Assembly (NCBI GenBank): GCA_939800445.1
Contig: CALNGU010000014.1
Span: 1 to 38,159, forward strand
Direction: 5' to 3'
From: an uncultured Bacteroidaceae bacterium
Lineage (GTDB): Bacteria > Bacteroidota > Bacteroidia > Bacteroidales > Bacteroidaceae
Length of the DNA: 38,159 bases
Under the pieces are notes generated by a model, which ran no database searches, had not been told where the DNA came from, and worked only from the letters and a program-made list of their open reading frames with translations. Positions 23,870-31,281 of the stretch are shown one piece after another. Position numbers and translations under genes: made by a program. The first letter of the stretch is position 1. Every line of letters begins with the position of its first letter.

Positions 23870-24481
23870 ATGTTTTCAGGAATTGTAGAAGAGTGTGCGC
23901 GTGTCACGGGCATTGTCCGCGACCGCGAGAATGTGGACATCACCCTGACTTGCTCATTTGTCGGGGAACTTGGGATAGACCAAAGCGTGTCGCACAACGG
24001 AGTCTGCCTCACCGTCGTCAAGATTGACGGCGACCAGTATACGGTGACGGCGATGAAGGAAACGTTGCTGCGCTCGAACCTCGGCTTGCTCAAGCCCGGG
24101 GATTTGGTCAACGTCGAGCGTTCCATGCAGATGAACGGCCGCCTGGACGGGCACATCGTGCAGGGACACGTTGACCAGACCGCCGTTTGCATCTCACGCG
24201 AGGATGCCGATGGCAGCACCTATTTCCGCTTCAAGTATGAGGCCGACCGCGAGATGGTCAGGCGCGGCTATTTCACAGTCGATAAGGGTTCGGTGACAGT
24301 CAACGGTGTCAGCCTGACGGTGTGCGACCCGTCGGCCGATGAGTTCACAGTCGCAATCATACCCTACACGATGGCAAACACGAATTTCCACGCCATCGAG
24401 GTCGGAACGGTCGTGAATCTTGAGTTTGACATCCTCGGCAAGTACATTTGCCGGCTGGAGGAACTCAAGGCGTCGTTCTGA
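23870..24481 (+). CDS. ribE: Riboflavin synthase, alpha subunit
   Basis: 203 residues. It makes riboflavin from two molecules of 6,7-dimethyl-8-ribityllumazine in the cytoplasm. It is built of two similar beta-barrels. The first starts MFSGIVEE, has NGVCLTVV and ends near MNGRLDGHIVQGHVDQT. The second repeats the pattern with VNGVSLTVC and ITPYTMANTN-like IIPYTMANTNF. Length and start are typical. A terminator follows within 25 bp. Other riboflavin genes are not in the window. Confidence 0.96.
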   Translation: MFSGIVEECARVTGIVRDRENVDITLTCSFVGELGIDQSVSHNGVCLTVVKIDGDQYTVTAMKETLLRSNLGLLKPGDLVNVERSMQMNGRLDGHIVQGHVDQTAVCISREDADGSTYFRFKYEADREMVRRGYFTVDKGSVTVNGVSLTVCDPSADEFTVAIIPYTMANTNFHAIEVGTVVNLEFDILGKYICRLEELKASF

Positions 24482-24502
24482 CATCGCCTTTGTACCACAC
24501 GG

Positions 24503-24538
24503 CCCCGCTCCGCCAGCATCTGGTGAAGCGGGGTTTTT
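24503..24538 (+). terminator. Terminator after ribE
   Basis: The stem CCCCGCT/AGCGGGG (24503-24509 with 24527-24533) has an inner CCAG/CTGG pair and is followed by five T. It is 22 bp after the ribE stop. Confidence 0.9.
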
Positions 24539-24647
24539 CATTGTATGCAAATGCCATTGGCATACGATGCAAGCGGCGTTGTCATGCAATGCTGTCGGCT
24601 GTGGCATACGGTGTTTCGGCATCTAGTCGTGGTGTCCGTGCCTCACC
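24538..24647. repeat. 22-bp degenerate tandem repeat array B (about 5 units)
   Basis: Units start at 24538, 24560, 24582, 24604 and less clearly 24626, exactly 22 bp apart. The unit types are the same as in array A: GCATACGATG, TCATGCAATG and GCATACGGTGTTT. The array directly follows the T-run of the ribE terminator. Confidence 0.78.
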
Positions 24648-24679
24648 TCCAGGTCTTGCAATCTCCGAGTATAGGGGCG

Positions 24680-24893
24680 TTTTTTGATTGAAAGCCGTGG
24701 TTTGCTAAAATATTCACTTAACAAAAGTATTCATCTTCTTGCCATATTGAGATTTTGTCTGAGCAAAAAGAAAGTAAAAACGGGTAAATCTGATGTTTTG
24801 AGCATACCTTATGCTTGCGATATGGTGTATTTTTGTCTAATAAATAGCATATTGACAAAGTGTAATATAAACGATAAAATTTATGTCATTTTA
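24680..24893. other. AT-rich stretch without a supported gene
   Basis: GC content falls sharply against both flanks. An 80-codon frame (24684-24926) exists but has many Lys/Ile/Leu codons of chance AT-rich type, no recognised motif and no promoter. Possibly acquired or decayed DNA. Confidence 0.45.
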
Positions 24894-24925
24894 TTTGGTG
24901 TTTGTGGAAAATGCCTGTATCTTTG
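24894..24925 (+). promoter_or_regulatory. Promoter of the candidate sRNA
   Basis: TTTG (24894-24897), a 20-bp spacer and TATCTTTG (24918-24925) fit the Bacteroidota promoter. No ORF starts suitably downstream; a hairpin with a T-rich tail ends the unit about 125 bp later. Confidence 0.7.
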
Positions 24926-24931
24926 ACGCAG

Positions 24932-25052
24932 AGGTTAATAAAAATTCGTTTACTGAGACAAGGGAGCTTGTTGAATGGCAAATACTTCATTTTGATATTA
25001 ACGTATGTTGCGGTGCGGTTCTTTGTGAAAAGGACCGCATCGTTTATTTTTG
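24932..25052 (+). ncRNA. Candidate small RNA, about 120 nt
   Basis: A well-spaced promoter (24894-24925) precedes it. It ends in a hairpin TGCGGTTCTTT/AAAGGACCGCA (25014-25024 with 25029-25039, one G-U) followed after 3 nt by TTTATTTTT. The hairpin and T-run also contain the promoter of the downstream metallopeptidase gene, so termination and initiation overlap. An ORF starting at 24883 crosses it in the peptidase frame, but its start lies before this transcript's predicted +1. Confidence 0.55.
25022..25052 (+). promoter_or_regulatory. Promoter of the metallopeptidase gene
   Basis: TTTG (25022-25025), a 19-bp spacer and TATTTTTG (25045-25052) match the consensus. Start of transcription near 25059, with an AGGAGG-like site and ATG at 25081. 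This fixes the shorter start of the gene. Confidence 0.75.
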
Positions 25053-25080
25053 CGTCTATGAAAGTTGGCAGGAGGCATTG

Positions 25081-25764
25081 ATGGCGGTAATCCGTGACAA
25101 ACAGTTTGGCGACATAGCTGTCAAACAGCATTGGCGTGCCGTGAGGGTGACGGTCAAGGTGCGTGACGGGCGGGTTGAGGCTGTCGTTCCGCTCGGTGTC
25201 CCTCTTGATGCGGTCGTGCGCCTTGTCGATGCCAATCGCGACAAACTCGCCAGGATGCTGGAGCGGTCGCCTCGTGCGTCCCTGACTGATGGAGTGGTCG
25301 TCGAGAGCTGTTGGATGTCGGTCGAGGTGCGCACGGCTGATGTGCGCCGTGTCGTGGTCGCGAGGACTGGGTGCAGCTATGTCGTCACGCGGCCGGCTGG
25401 CATCGATGATGCCGTGACTGGCGGTGCAGTGACGGTCTGCCTCAAGCACAGGGCGCATGATGTGCTGCCTGGGATGGTGGACAGCCTGGCGCAACGGTGG
25501 GGGTTCACCTACGCATCGTTGAGAATAACCACGAGCAAGGGCAGGTGGGGCAGTTGCTCAAACCGCAAGTCCATCAATCTGTCCGCCTCGCTGATGTTGC
25601 TGCCACGGCATCTGGTCGAGTTTGTCATCTTGCACGAATTGTGCCACACGGTGCATCTTGATCATGGTGGTGCGTTCAAACGTCTCTTGGATCACTGTTG
25701 CGGCGGGCGCATGGCCGAGTGCGAGGCCGAGTTGCGCCGTCATTCCGCGTCGGTGTGGGGGTGA
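25081..25764 (+). CDS. Zinc metallopeptidase, YgjP/WLM-type (DUF45)
   Basis: 227 residues from ATG 25081, chosen because of a GGAGG site just upstream and a promoter at 25022-25052. An ATG at 24883 in the same frame would add 66 residues that look unrelated. The N-terminal region is beta-rich (VRVTVKVRDGRVEAVVPLGV). The C-terminal region has TSKGRWGSCSNRKSINLSASLMLLP, then HELCH (H185-H189) and a third histidine in HLDHG. This is the conserved zinc site of the YgjP family. Members are proposed peptidases or peptidase-like proteins; substrate unknown. Expected in the cytoplasm. The rimP promoter region follows. Confidence 0.9.
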   Translation: MAVIRDKQFGDIAVKQHWRAVRVTVKVRDGRVEAVVPLGVPLDAVVRLVDANRDKLARMLERSPRASLTDGVVVESCWMSVEVRTADVRRVVVARTGCSYVVTRPAGIDDAVTGGAVTVCLKHRAHDVLPGMVDSLAQRWGFTYASLRITTSKGRWGSCSNRKSINLSASLMLLPRHLVEFVILHELCHTVHLDHGGAFKRLLDHCCGGRMAECEAELRRHSASVWG

Positions 25765-25808
25765 TATGCCTCAAGGAGTGTCTGGGCAACCTTTTTTTAG
25801 TAAGAATG

Positions 25809-25838
25809 TTGTGGATTAGACGCAAAGTAGTACCTTTG
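25809..25838 (+). promoter_or_regulatory. Promoter of the rimP-nusA-infB operon
   Basis: TTG (25809-25811), a 19-bp spacer and TACCTTTG (25831-25838) give a near-ideal housekeeping promoter. The leader to ATG 25899 is about 55 nt. Confidence 0.85.
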
Positions 25839-25860
25839 CGGTGAGAATGATGAAATGTGG

Positions 25861-25881
25861 GGGCGAGCAAGCCCTTTTTTT
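25861..25881 (+). promoter_or_regulatory. Attenuator-like hairpin in the rimP leader
   Basis: A GGGC/GCCC stem (25861-25864 with 25871-25874) with a 6-nt loop is followed directly by seven T, within the leader 18 bp before ATG. The stem is short, so it may be a weak pause or terminator. In Escherichia coli the equivalent operon leader is regulated by NusA; whether this works the same way is inference. Confidence 0.45.
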
Positions 25882-25898
25882 ATTCTAATTTCCCGTAA

Positions 25899-26366
25899 AT
25901 GATAGACAAAACCAAAGTTAAAGGCATCGTCGATGAATGGCTCGATGGCAAAGATTACTTCTTGGTGGACATCAGCATCACTCCCGACGACAAAATCGTC
26001 GTGGAAATCGACCACGCCGATGGTGTGTGGATTGAGGATTGTGTGGACTTGAGCCGCTTCATCGAGGCAAGGCTCAACCGTGACGAAGAGGATTATGAGC
26101 TGGAAGTCGGCTCGGCAGGCATCGGACAGCCGTTTAAAATTCCACGCCAGTACCAAATCCATGTCGGTGATGAGGTCGAGGTGATGACCGGAGAAGGCAA
26201 GAAACTGACCGGGATACTCAAGGAGGCGGCCGATGACAACTTCACCATCACCATAAAGGAAAAGGTAAGGCCCGAGGGTGCCAAGCGTCCCGTGATGGTG
26301 GACAGGGATTTGGCTTTTGGTTACAACGAAGTAAAATACACTAAATATTTAATAAGTTTCAATTGA
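25899..26366 (+). CDS. rimP: Ribosome maturation factor RimP
   Basis: 155 residues. RimP helps mature the 30S ribosomal subunit. The N-terminal domain (1-80) has DKIVVEIDHADGVWIEDCVDLSRFIEARLNRD and YELEVGSAGIGQPFK. The C-terminal domain (about 85-155) is the small barrel with HVGDEVEVMTGEGKKLTGIL. The match is slightly divergent from gamma-proteobacterial RimP (SAGIG for SPG) as usual in Bacteroidota. It is 3 bp before nusA, in the conserved rimP-nusA-infB order. Confidence 0.95.
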   Translation: MIDKTKVKGIVDEWLDGKDYFLVDISITPDDKIVVEIDHADGVWIEDCVDLSRFIEARLNRDEEDYELEVGSAGIGQPFKIPRQYQIHVGDEVEVMTGEGKKLTGILKEAADDNFTITIKEKVRPEGAKRPVMVDRDLAFGYNEVKYTKYLISFN

Positions 26367-26369
26367 GTT

Positions 26370-27629
26370 ATGGCTAAAAAAGCAGAAGCTGTCAATCTTG
26401 TCGAAACATTCTCAGAATTCAAAGACCTTAAGAACATTGACCGCACGACAATGGTCAGTGTGCTGGAGGAATCTTTCAGAAGCGTGATTGCCAAAATGTT
26501 CGGCACGGATGACAACTATGATGTTATCGTAAACCCGGATAAAGGGGACTTTGAGATATATAGGAACAGGGAAGTCGTCGCCGATGACGAAGTCACCAAC
26601 CCGAACAGCCAGATCGCGCTCAGCGAGGCTCAGAAGATAGATGAATCGTATGAGATTGGCGAGGACGTGACTGACAAGGTGGATTTCTTGCAGTTCGGCC
26701 GTAGGGCTATCCTCAACCTGAGACAGACATTGGCCTCCAAGATTCTGGAGTTGCAGAAAGACAGCCTCTATGCCAAATATTCGGAAATGGTCGGCACGAT
26801 AATCACTGCCGAGGTCTACCAGGTCTGGAAAAAAGAAATCCTCTTGCTTGATGAGGAAGGCAACGAACTGCTCCTGCCGAAAACAGAGCAAATCCCGAGC
26901 GATTTCTATCGCAAGGGCGAGACTGCAAAGGCGGTGGTCGCGCGTGTCGAGAACAAAAACAACAATCCCAAGATTATACTTTCACGCACTTCACCTCTGT
27001 TCCTGCAACGTTTGTTTGAACTCGAAGTGCCAGAAATAGCCGATGGACTCATAACGATAAAGAAAATAGCCCGCATCCCCGGCGAGAGAGCCAAGATTGC
27101 CGTCGAATCCTATGACGACCGCATCGACCCTGTCGGAGCGTGCGTCGGTGTCAAAGGCTCGCGTATCCACGGCATCGTCAGGGAATTGAGGAATGAGAAC
27201 ATCGATGTCATCAACTACACCACCAACACATCACTGTTCATCCAACGTGCAATAAGCCCTGCCAAGATTTCATCAATCCGCCTTGACGAAGAGAAGAGGA
27301 AAGCCGAGGTCTATCTCAAACCCGAGGAAGTGTCGTTGGCCATCGGTAAGAACGGAATGAACATCAAGCTCGCAAGTATGTTGACCGAATACACCATCGA
27401 TGTCTTCCGTGAGCTTGACCAAGCTTATGAGGAGGATGACATCTACCTCGACGAGTTCAAGGATGAAATAGACGAATGGGTGATCGACGCCATCAAGAAA
27501 CTCGGCATCGACACCGCCAAAGGAGTCCTCAATGCCCCCAGGGAGATGCTCATCGAAAAGGCTGACCTCGAAGAAAACACCGTCGATGATGTCATCAGGA
27601 TTCTGAAAGCTGAATTCGAAGATGATTAG
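26370..27629 (+). CDS. nusA: Transcription termination/antitermination factor NusA
   Basis: 419 residues. NusA binds RNA polymerase and RNA and modulates pausing, termination and antitermination. The order is N-terminal RNAP-binding domain (about 1-125), S1 domain (about 130-200), then two KH domains (about 205-345; VGACVGVKGSRIHGIVRELRNE and IGKNGMNIKLASMLTEY show the GxxG loops). A short acidic C-terminal tail ends in EFEDD. There are no proteobacterial AR repeats, normal for this phylum. It is tightly linked to rimP and 112 bp before infB. Confidence 0.96.
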   Translation: MAKKAEAVNLVETFSEFKDLKNIDRTTMVSVLEESFRSVIAKMFGTDDNYDVIVNPDKGDFEIYRNREVVADDEVTNPNSQIALSEAQKIDESYEIGEDVTDKVDFLQFGRRAILNLRQTLASKILELQKDSLYAKYSEMVGTIITAEVYQVWKKEILLLDEEGNELLLPKTEQIPSDFYRKGETAKAVVARVENKNNNPKIILSRTSPLFLQRLFELEVPEIADGLITIKKIARIPGERAKIAVESYDDRIDPVGACVGVKGSRIHGIVRELRNENIDVINYTTNTSLFIQRAISPAKISSIRLDEEKRKAEVYLKPEEVSLAIGKNGMNIKLASMLTEYTIDVFRELDQAYEEDDIYLDEFKDEIDEWVIDAIKKLGIDTAKGVLNAPREMLIEKADLEENTVDDVIRILKAEFEDD

Positions 27630-27640
27630 CCTCGGGATTT

Positions 27641-27688
27641 GAGAATTGTAGTCAGGAGAAGGTCATACCGGCCGCGACTGCAATTCTC
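27641..27688 (+). promoter_or_regulatory. Conserved-looking hairpin between nusA and infB
   Basis: GAGAATTGTAGTC (27641-27653) pairs with GACTGCAATTCTC (27676-27688) at 13 positions with one G-U and a 22-nt loop. There is no T-run, so it is not a normal terminator. It may be an RNA processing or translation control site for infB. Confidence 0.5.
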
Positions 27689-27741
27689 GCTTTGAGTAAA
27701 GACCATTTCCTACTACAAATACTATCACACCAAAAGACAAT

Positions 27742-30651
27742 ATGGCAATAAGGTTAAACAAAGTAATTGCAAATCTGAATATAAGCAGCTCTACCGCTAT
27801 AGAATTCCTGCAAAAGAAAGGCTTCGAAATCGAGGGTGGTTTGAATGCGAAGATTACCGATGAGCAGTATGAATTGCTCGTCAAGGAGTTCAGCAAAGAC
27901 AAGAACCTGAAGTTGGAGTCGGAAAAAATCAGCCAAGAAAGGCAAAATAAAGACAGGAACAAGGCGCAGACTGTCGCGATAGAAGGGTATAGACCAGAAG
28001 ATAACAAAGTGGACATCAAGACAGTTGTCCCAGAAGAACAACGGCCGAAGTTCAAGCCAGTCGGGAAAATAGACTTGGATGAATTGAATAGGCCCAAGAA
28101 GGGCAAGTCTGCCGAAGAAAAGTCCAAACCCCAGGAAACCGCACAGGAGCCTTCCGCCCCGGTACAGCAACCGCAACAACCAGTAGCAGCAGAAGTAGAA
28201 ACGAAAGCGGAAGAACCCGCACCTGCGTCGCAACCAGAGATAGTGCCCGAGGTCGTGAAGGAAGAACCCGCAACTCCTGCCGCAGAGCCTGCAAAACCGG
28301 AAGAACCAGCTGCCACTCCCAAACCAGACGATGGAGTGTTCAGACTCAAGACCGAGGGCTTGGCTTCCAGAATCAACGTGGTCGGGCAAATCGACCTCAG
28401 CACCCTAAACCAATCGACGCGCCCCAAGAAGAAATCCAAGGAAGAAAAGCGCAAAGAGAGGGAAGACAAGGAAAAACAGCGTCTCGAACAACGCAAGAAG
28501 ATGAAAGACGCTATAATGAAAGAAATACGTCCCGGCGATGCTTCCTCATCCTCTTTGGATGCCAAGAAAGGTGATGACGACACCCGCAAGAAGAAGCGTA
28601 GCAGGATAAACAAGGAGCGCATCGACATCGACAACCTCCATCAGCAGGGCGACAGGTCAAAGCGTCCGTCTCAACAGTCGCAGCAAGGCAAGCAGCAGTC
28701 GAAGAATGCCCAGGCTAAAGGAAGAAAGAACGCGCCCGTCAAACCCGAAATCAACGACGAGGATGTCGCAAAGCAGGTGAAAGAGACGCTTGCCCGCCTC
28801 ACTTCCAAGGGCAAGAACAAGGCTGCCAAGTACAGGAAGGAGAAGCGCGAGCTCGCTCATTCCCGCCAAATGGAGATAGAGAACCGTGAGCTCGAGGAGA
28901 GCAAGGTGCTCAAGCTGACCGAGTTCGTCACCGCCAACGAATTGGCAAGCATGATGAACGTCTCGGTCAACCAAGTCATCGCCACCTGTATGAGCGTCGG
29001 CATAATGGTGTCCATCAACCAGAGGCTCGATGCCGAGACCATCAACCTGGTGGCTGAGGAATTCGGTTTCCAGACCGAGTTTGTCAGCGCGTCTGTGGCG
29101 CAAGCCGTCGCCGAGGAGGCTGACAGAGAGGAAGACCTCGTCCCCCGTCCGCCAATCGTCACGGTGATGGGACACGTCGACCACGGAAAGACATCGCTCC
29201 TCGACTACATCCGCAAGTCAAACGTCATCGCAGGCGAGGCCGGCGGCATCACCCAGCACATCGGTGCCTACAACGTCAAGCTCGAGGACGGTCGTCGCAT
29301 AACCTTCCTCGACACCCCAGGTCACGAAGCGTTCACCGCCATGCGTGCCAGGGGAGCTAAGGTGACAGACATCGCCATCATCATCGTCGCAGCCGATGAC
29401 GATGTGATGCCACAGACCAAGGAAGCCATCAACCACGCATCGGCGGCAGGTGTGCCTATCGTCTTTGCCATAAATAAGATAGACAAGCCCGCAGCCAACC
29501 CCGACAAAATCAAGGAGGAACTGGCCAACATGAACTACCTCGTCGAGGAGTGGGGCGGCAAATACCAGTCCCAGGACATATCCGCCAAGAAAGGCATCGG
29601 GGTCAACGAACTCATGGAAAAGGTGCTCCTCGAAGCGGAAATGCTCGAACTCAAGGCCAACCCCGACCGCAAGGCGACAGGCTCGATCATCGAGTCCACC
29701 CTCGACAAGGGGCGCGGCTATGTGGCCACGGTACTCGTCTCAAACGGCACGCTCAAGGTGGGCGACATAGTGCTGGCCGGCATCCATTACGGCAAGATCA
29801 AAGCCATGTTCAATGAGCGCAACCAGCGCATCAAGCAGGCCGGCCCGTCCGAACCTGCCTTGATTCTCGGCCTCAACGGTGCGCCGACGGCAGGAGACAC
29901 ATTCCACGTCATTGCCACCGAGCAGGAAGCACGCGAAATCGCTTCGAAGCGCGAGCAGCTCCAACGCGAGCAAGGCATACGCACCCAGAAGCTCCTCACG
30001 CTCGACGAGGTGGGACGACGCATAGCACTCGGCGGATTCCAGGAGTTGAACATCATCGTCAAGGGCGATGTCGATGGCTCAATCGAGGCACTTTCCGACT
30101 CATTGATAAAACTCTCGACCGAGAAGATACAGGTCAACGTCATACACAAGGCAGTCGGCCAGATTTCGGAGTCGGATGTCTCGCTCGCCGCAGCATCCAA
30201 CGCCATCATCATCGGTTTCCAGGTGCGCCCGTCGGCATCGGCACGCAAATTTGCCGAGCAGGAGGGTGTGGACATACGCCTCTACTCCATCATCTATGAC
30301 GCGATAGAGCAGGTCAAGGACGCCATGGCAGGAATGCTCGCTCCCGAGGTCAAGGAGCAAGTCACCGCCACCGTCGAGGTGCTCGAGGTCTTCCGCATCT
30401 CCAAGGTCGGCACGGTCGCAGGCGGCATGGTCAAGGAGGGCAAGGTCAAACGCACCGACAAGGCCCGCCTCATCCGCGACGGCATCGTCGTCTACACAGG
30501 CTCGATCAACGCCCTTAAGAGGTTCAAGGACGATGTCAAGGAGGTTGCCGTCAACTACGAGTGCGGCCTGAGCCTGACCAACTACAACGACATCAAGGTC
30601 GGCGACATCATCGAGACCTACGAGGAGGTCGAGGTCAAGGCGACACTCTGA
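27742..30651 (+). CDS. infB: Translation initiation factor IF-2
   Basis: 969 residues. IF-2 is the GTPase that brings initiator tRNA to the 30S subunit and promotes subunit joining. An IF2_N-like start (residues 1-55) is followed by a long low-complexity linker rich in E/P/A/K/Q (about 60-380), a second IF2_N domain (about 385-435), then the GTPase: G1 GHVDHGKTS (about 476), G3 [16 protein letters not shown]4 NKIDKP. Domains II-IV run to the end. The long linker is typical of Bacteroidota IF-2. It ends at a strong terminator and is the last gene of the operon. Confidence 0.97.
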   Translation: MAIRLNKVIANLNISSSTAIEFLQKKGFEIEGGLNAKITDEQYELLVKEFSKDKNLKLESEKISQERQNKDRNKAQTVAIEGYRPEDNKVDIKTVVPEEQRPKFKPVGKIDLDELNRPKKGKSAEEKSKPQETAQEPSAPVQQPQQPVAAEVETKAEEPAPASQPEIVPEVVKEEPATPAAEPAKPEEPAATPKPDDGVFRLKTEGLASRINVVGQIDLSTLNQSTRPKKKSKEEKRKEREDKEKQRLEQRKKMKDAIMKEIRPGDASSSSLDAKKGDDDTRKKKRSRINKERIDIDNLHQQGDRSKRPSQQSQQGKQQSKNAQAKGRKNAPVKPEINDEDVAKQVKETLARLTSKGKNKAAKYRKEKRELAHSRQMEIENRELEESKVLKLTEFVTANELASMMNVSVNQVIATCMSVGIMVSINQRLDAETINLVAEEFGFQTEFVSASVAQAVAEEADREEDLVPRPPIVTVMGHVDHGKTSLLDYIRKSNVIAGEAGGITQHIGAYNVKLEDGRRITFLDTPGHEAFTAMRARGAKVTDIAIIIVAADDDVMPQTKEAINHASAAGVPIVFAINKIDKPAANPDKIKEELANMNYLVEEWGGKYQSQDISAKKGIGVNELMEKVLLEAEMLELKANPDRKATGSIIESTLDKGRGYVATVLVSNGTLKVGDIVLAGIHYGKIKAMFNERNQRIKQAGPSEPALILGLNGAPTAGDTFHVIATEQEAREIASKREQLQREQGIRTQKLLTLDEVGRRIALGGFQELNIIVKGDVDGSIEALSDSLIKLSTEKIQVNVIHKAVGQISESDVSLAAASNAIIIGFQVRPSASARKFAEQEGVDIRLYSIIYDAIEQVKDAMAGMLAPEVKEQVTATVEVLEVFRISKVGTVAGGMVKEGKVKRTDKARLIRDGIVVYTGSINALKRFKDDVKEVAVNYECGLSLTNYNDIKVGDIIETYEEVEVKATL

Positions 30652-30675
30652 CTCGTCCCCTCAATCCCATCCATC

Positions 30676-30709
30676 AAGCCTCCCCGCCACGACGGCAGGG
30701 AGGCTTTTT
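30676..30709 (+). terminator. Terminator after infB
   Basis: The stem AAGCCTCCC-GCC with GGC-GGGAGGCTT has one mismatch, a 5-nt loop and five T at its end. It lies 24 bp after infB. Confidence 0.9.
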
Positions 30710-30827
30710 CATTTCCCGACATCCGTCACACCGGCTGGAGGCATCCATTATATATATGGTATATTGCCATTTGGTGCTTTCTGGCAGGTTGTCCATTGTG
30801 GCGGGCGGATGTGCAGGTTGTCTTGGG

Positions 30828-31026
30828 GACGCACATCACGCCTCTCTGCGACAACGCACTGTTGATAGTTGGAAACTTATCCATATGGATGTATAGACGC
30901 ACAATATGCCTCTCCCCGACGGGCGGCGCATTGTTGTAGCGAGCGTGGGATGTGGAGGCGACACACGTCATGCCTCTCTGTAAGCTGCGTCCCGCCTTTC
31001 AATCATGCCCGGCAGGGGATAAATCG
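30828..31026. repeat. Degenerate direct repeats, about 64-68 bp apart
   Basis: Three sites begin GACGCACA or GACACACG and contain GCCTCTC about 10 bp later (30828, 30896, 30960). Copies 1 and 2 stay similar for about 45 bp. The spacing is close to the 66-bp repeat at 612-790, but the sequences are different. The rest of 30710-30827 holds nothing I recognise. Confidence 0.5.
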
Positions 31027-31111
31027 CGTGACGATAGGCATAAACTTCCCTTGCCCGCCGAGAAAAGGAACTTTTCTCGGCGGGCAAGGGAAGTTTATGC
31101 CTATCGTCACG
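31027..31111. repeat. Perfect 41-bp inverted repeat with 3-nt loop
   Basis: 31027-31067 and 31071-31111 are exactly complementary over 41 bp, with the loop GAA. The arm contains AGGCATAAACTTCCCTTGCC, which recurs in the inverted repeat at 36540-36717. No T-run follows on either side, so a simple terminator is unlikely. It is in the gap between infB and the TonB receptor gene. Confidence 0.95.
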
Positions 31112-31245
31112 AGGTTTGTGCCTTATGCTGCCGGGCTGTGCAGTCGGTGTTGCGGCGTGGCTGGCGTTGCCCGTTGTTACAACAATGTTGCTTTCCTGAC
31201 TCACATTCGTAACAACCTTGGATTAATCTTGAAATACGACGAGGA

Positions 31246-31253
31246 TACTTTTG
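31246..31253 (+). promoter_or_regulatory. -7 box for the TonB receptor operon
   Basis: TACTTTTG fits TAnnTTTG and lies 28 bp before ATG 31282. TTG triplets upstream are at 14 and 25 bp, not the ideal distance. Confidence 0.55.
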
Positions 31254-31281
31254 CGGCAAAATCAGAAGAGAAGTATAAAAG

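Noticed and set aside
24684-24926. 80-codon ORF in the AT-rich stretch
   Set aside because: No motif, promoter or start signal; long AT-rich frames of this size are expected by chance, and the candidate sRNA promoter overlaps its end.
24883-25080. Longer N-terminus of the metallopeptidase
   Set aside because: The added 66 residues cross an sRNA terminator and a consensus promoter, and a good ribosome site precedes ATG 25081.
27663-28634. 323-codon minus-strand ORF opposite infB
   Set aside because: Serine/phenylalanine-rich shadow of the low-complexity IF-2 linker, with no own signals.
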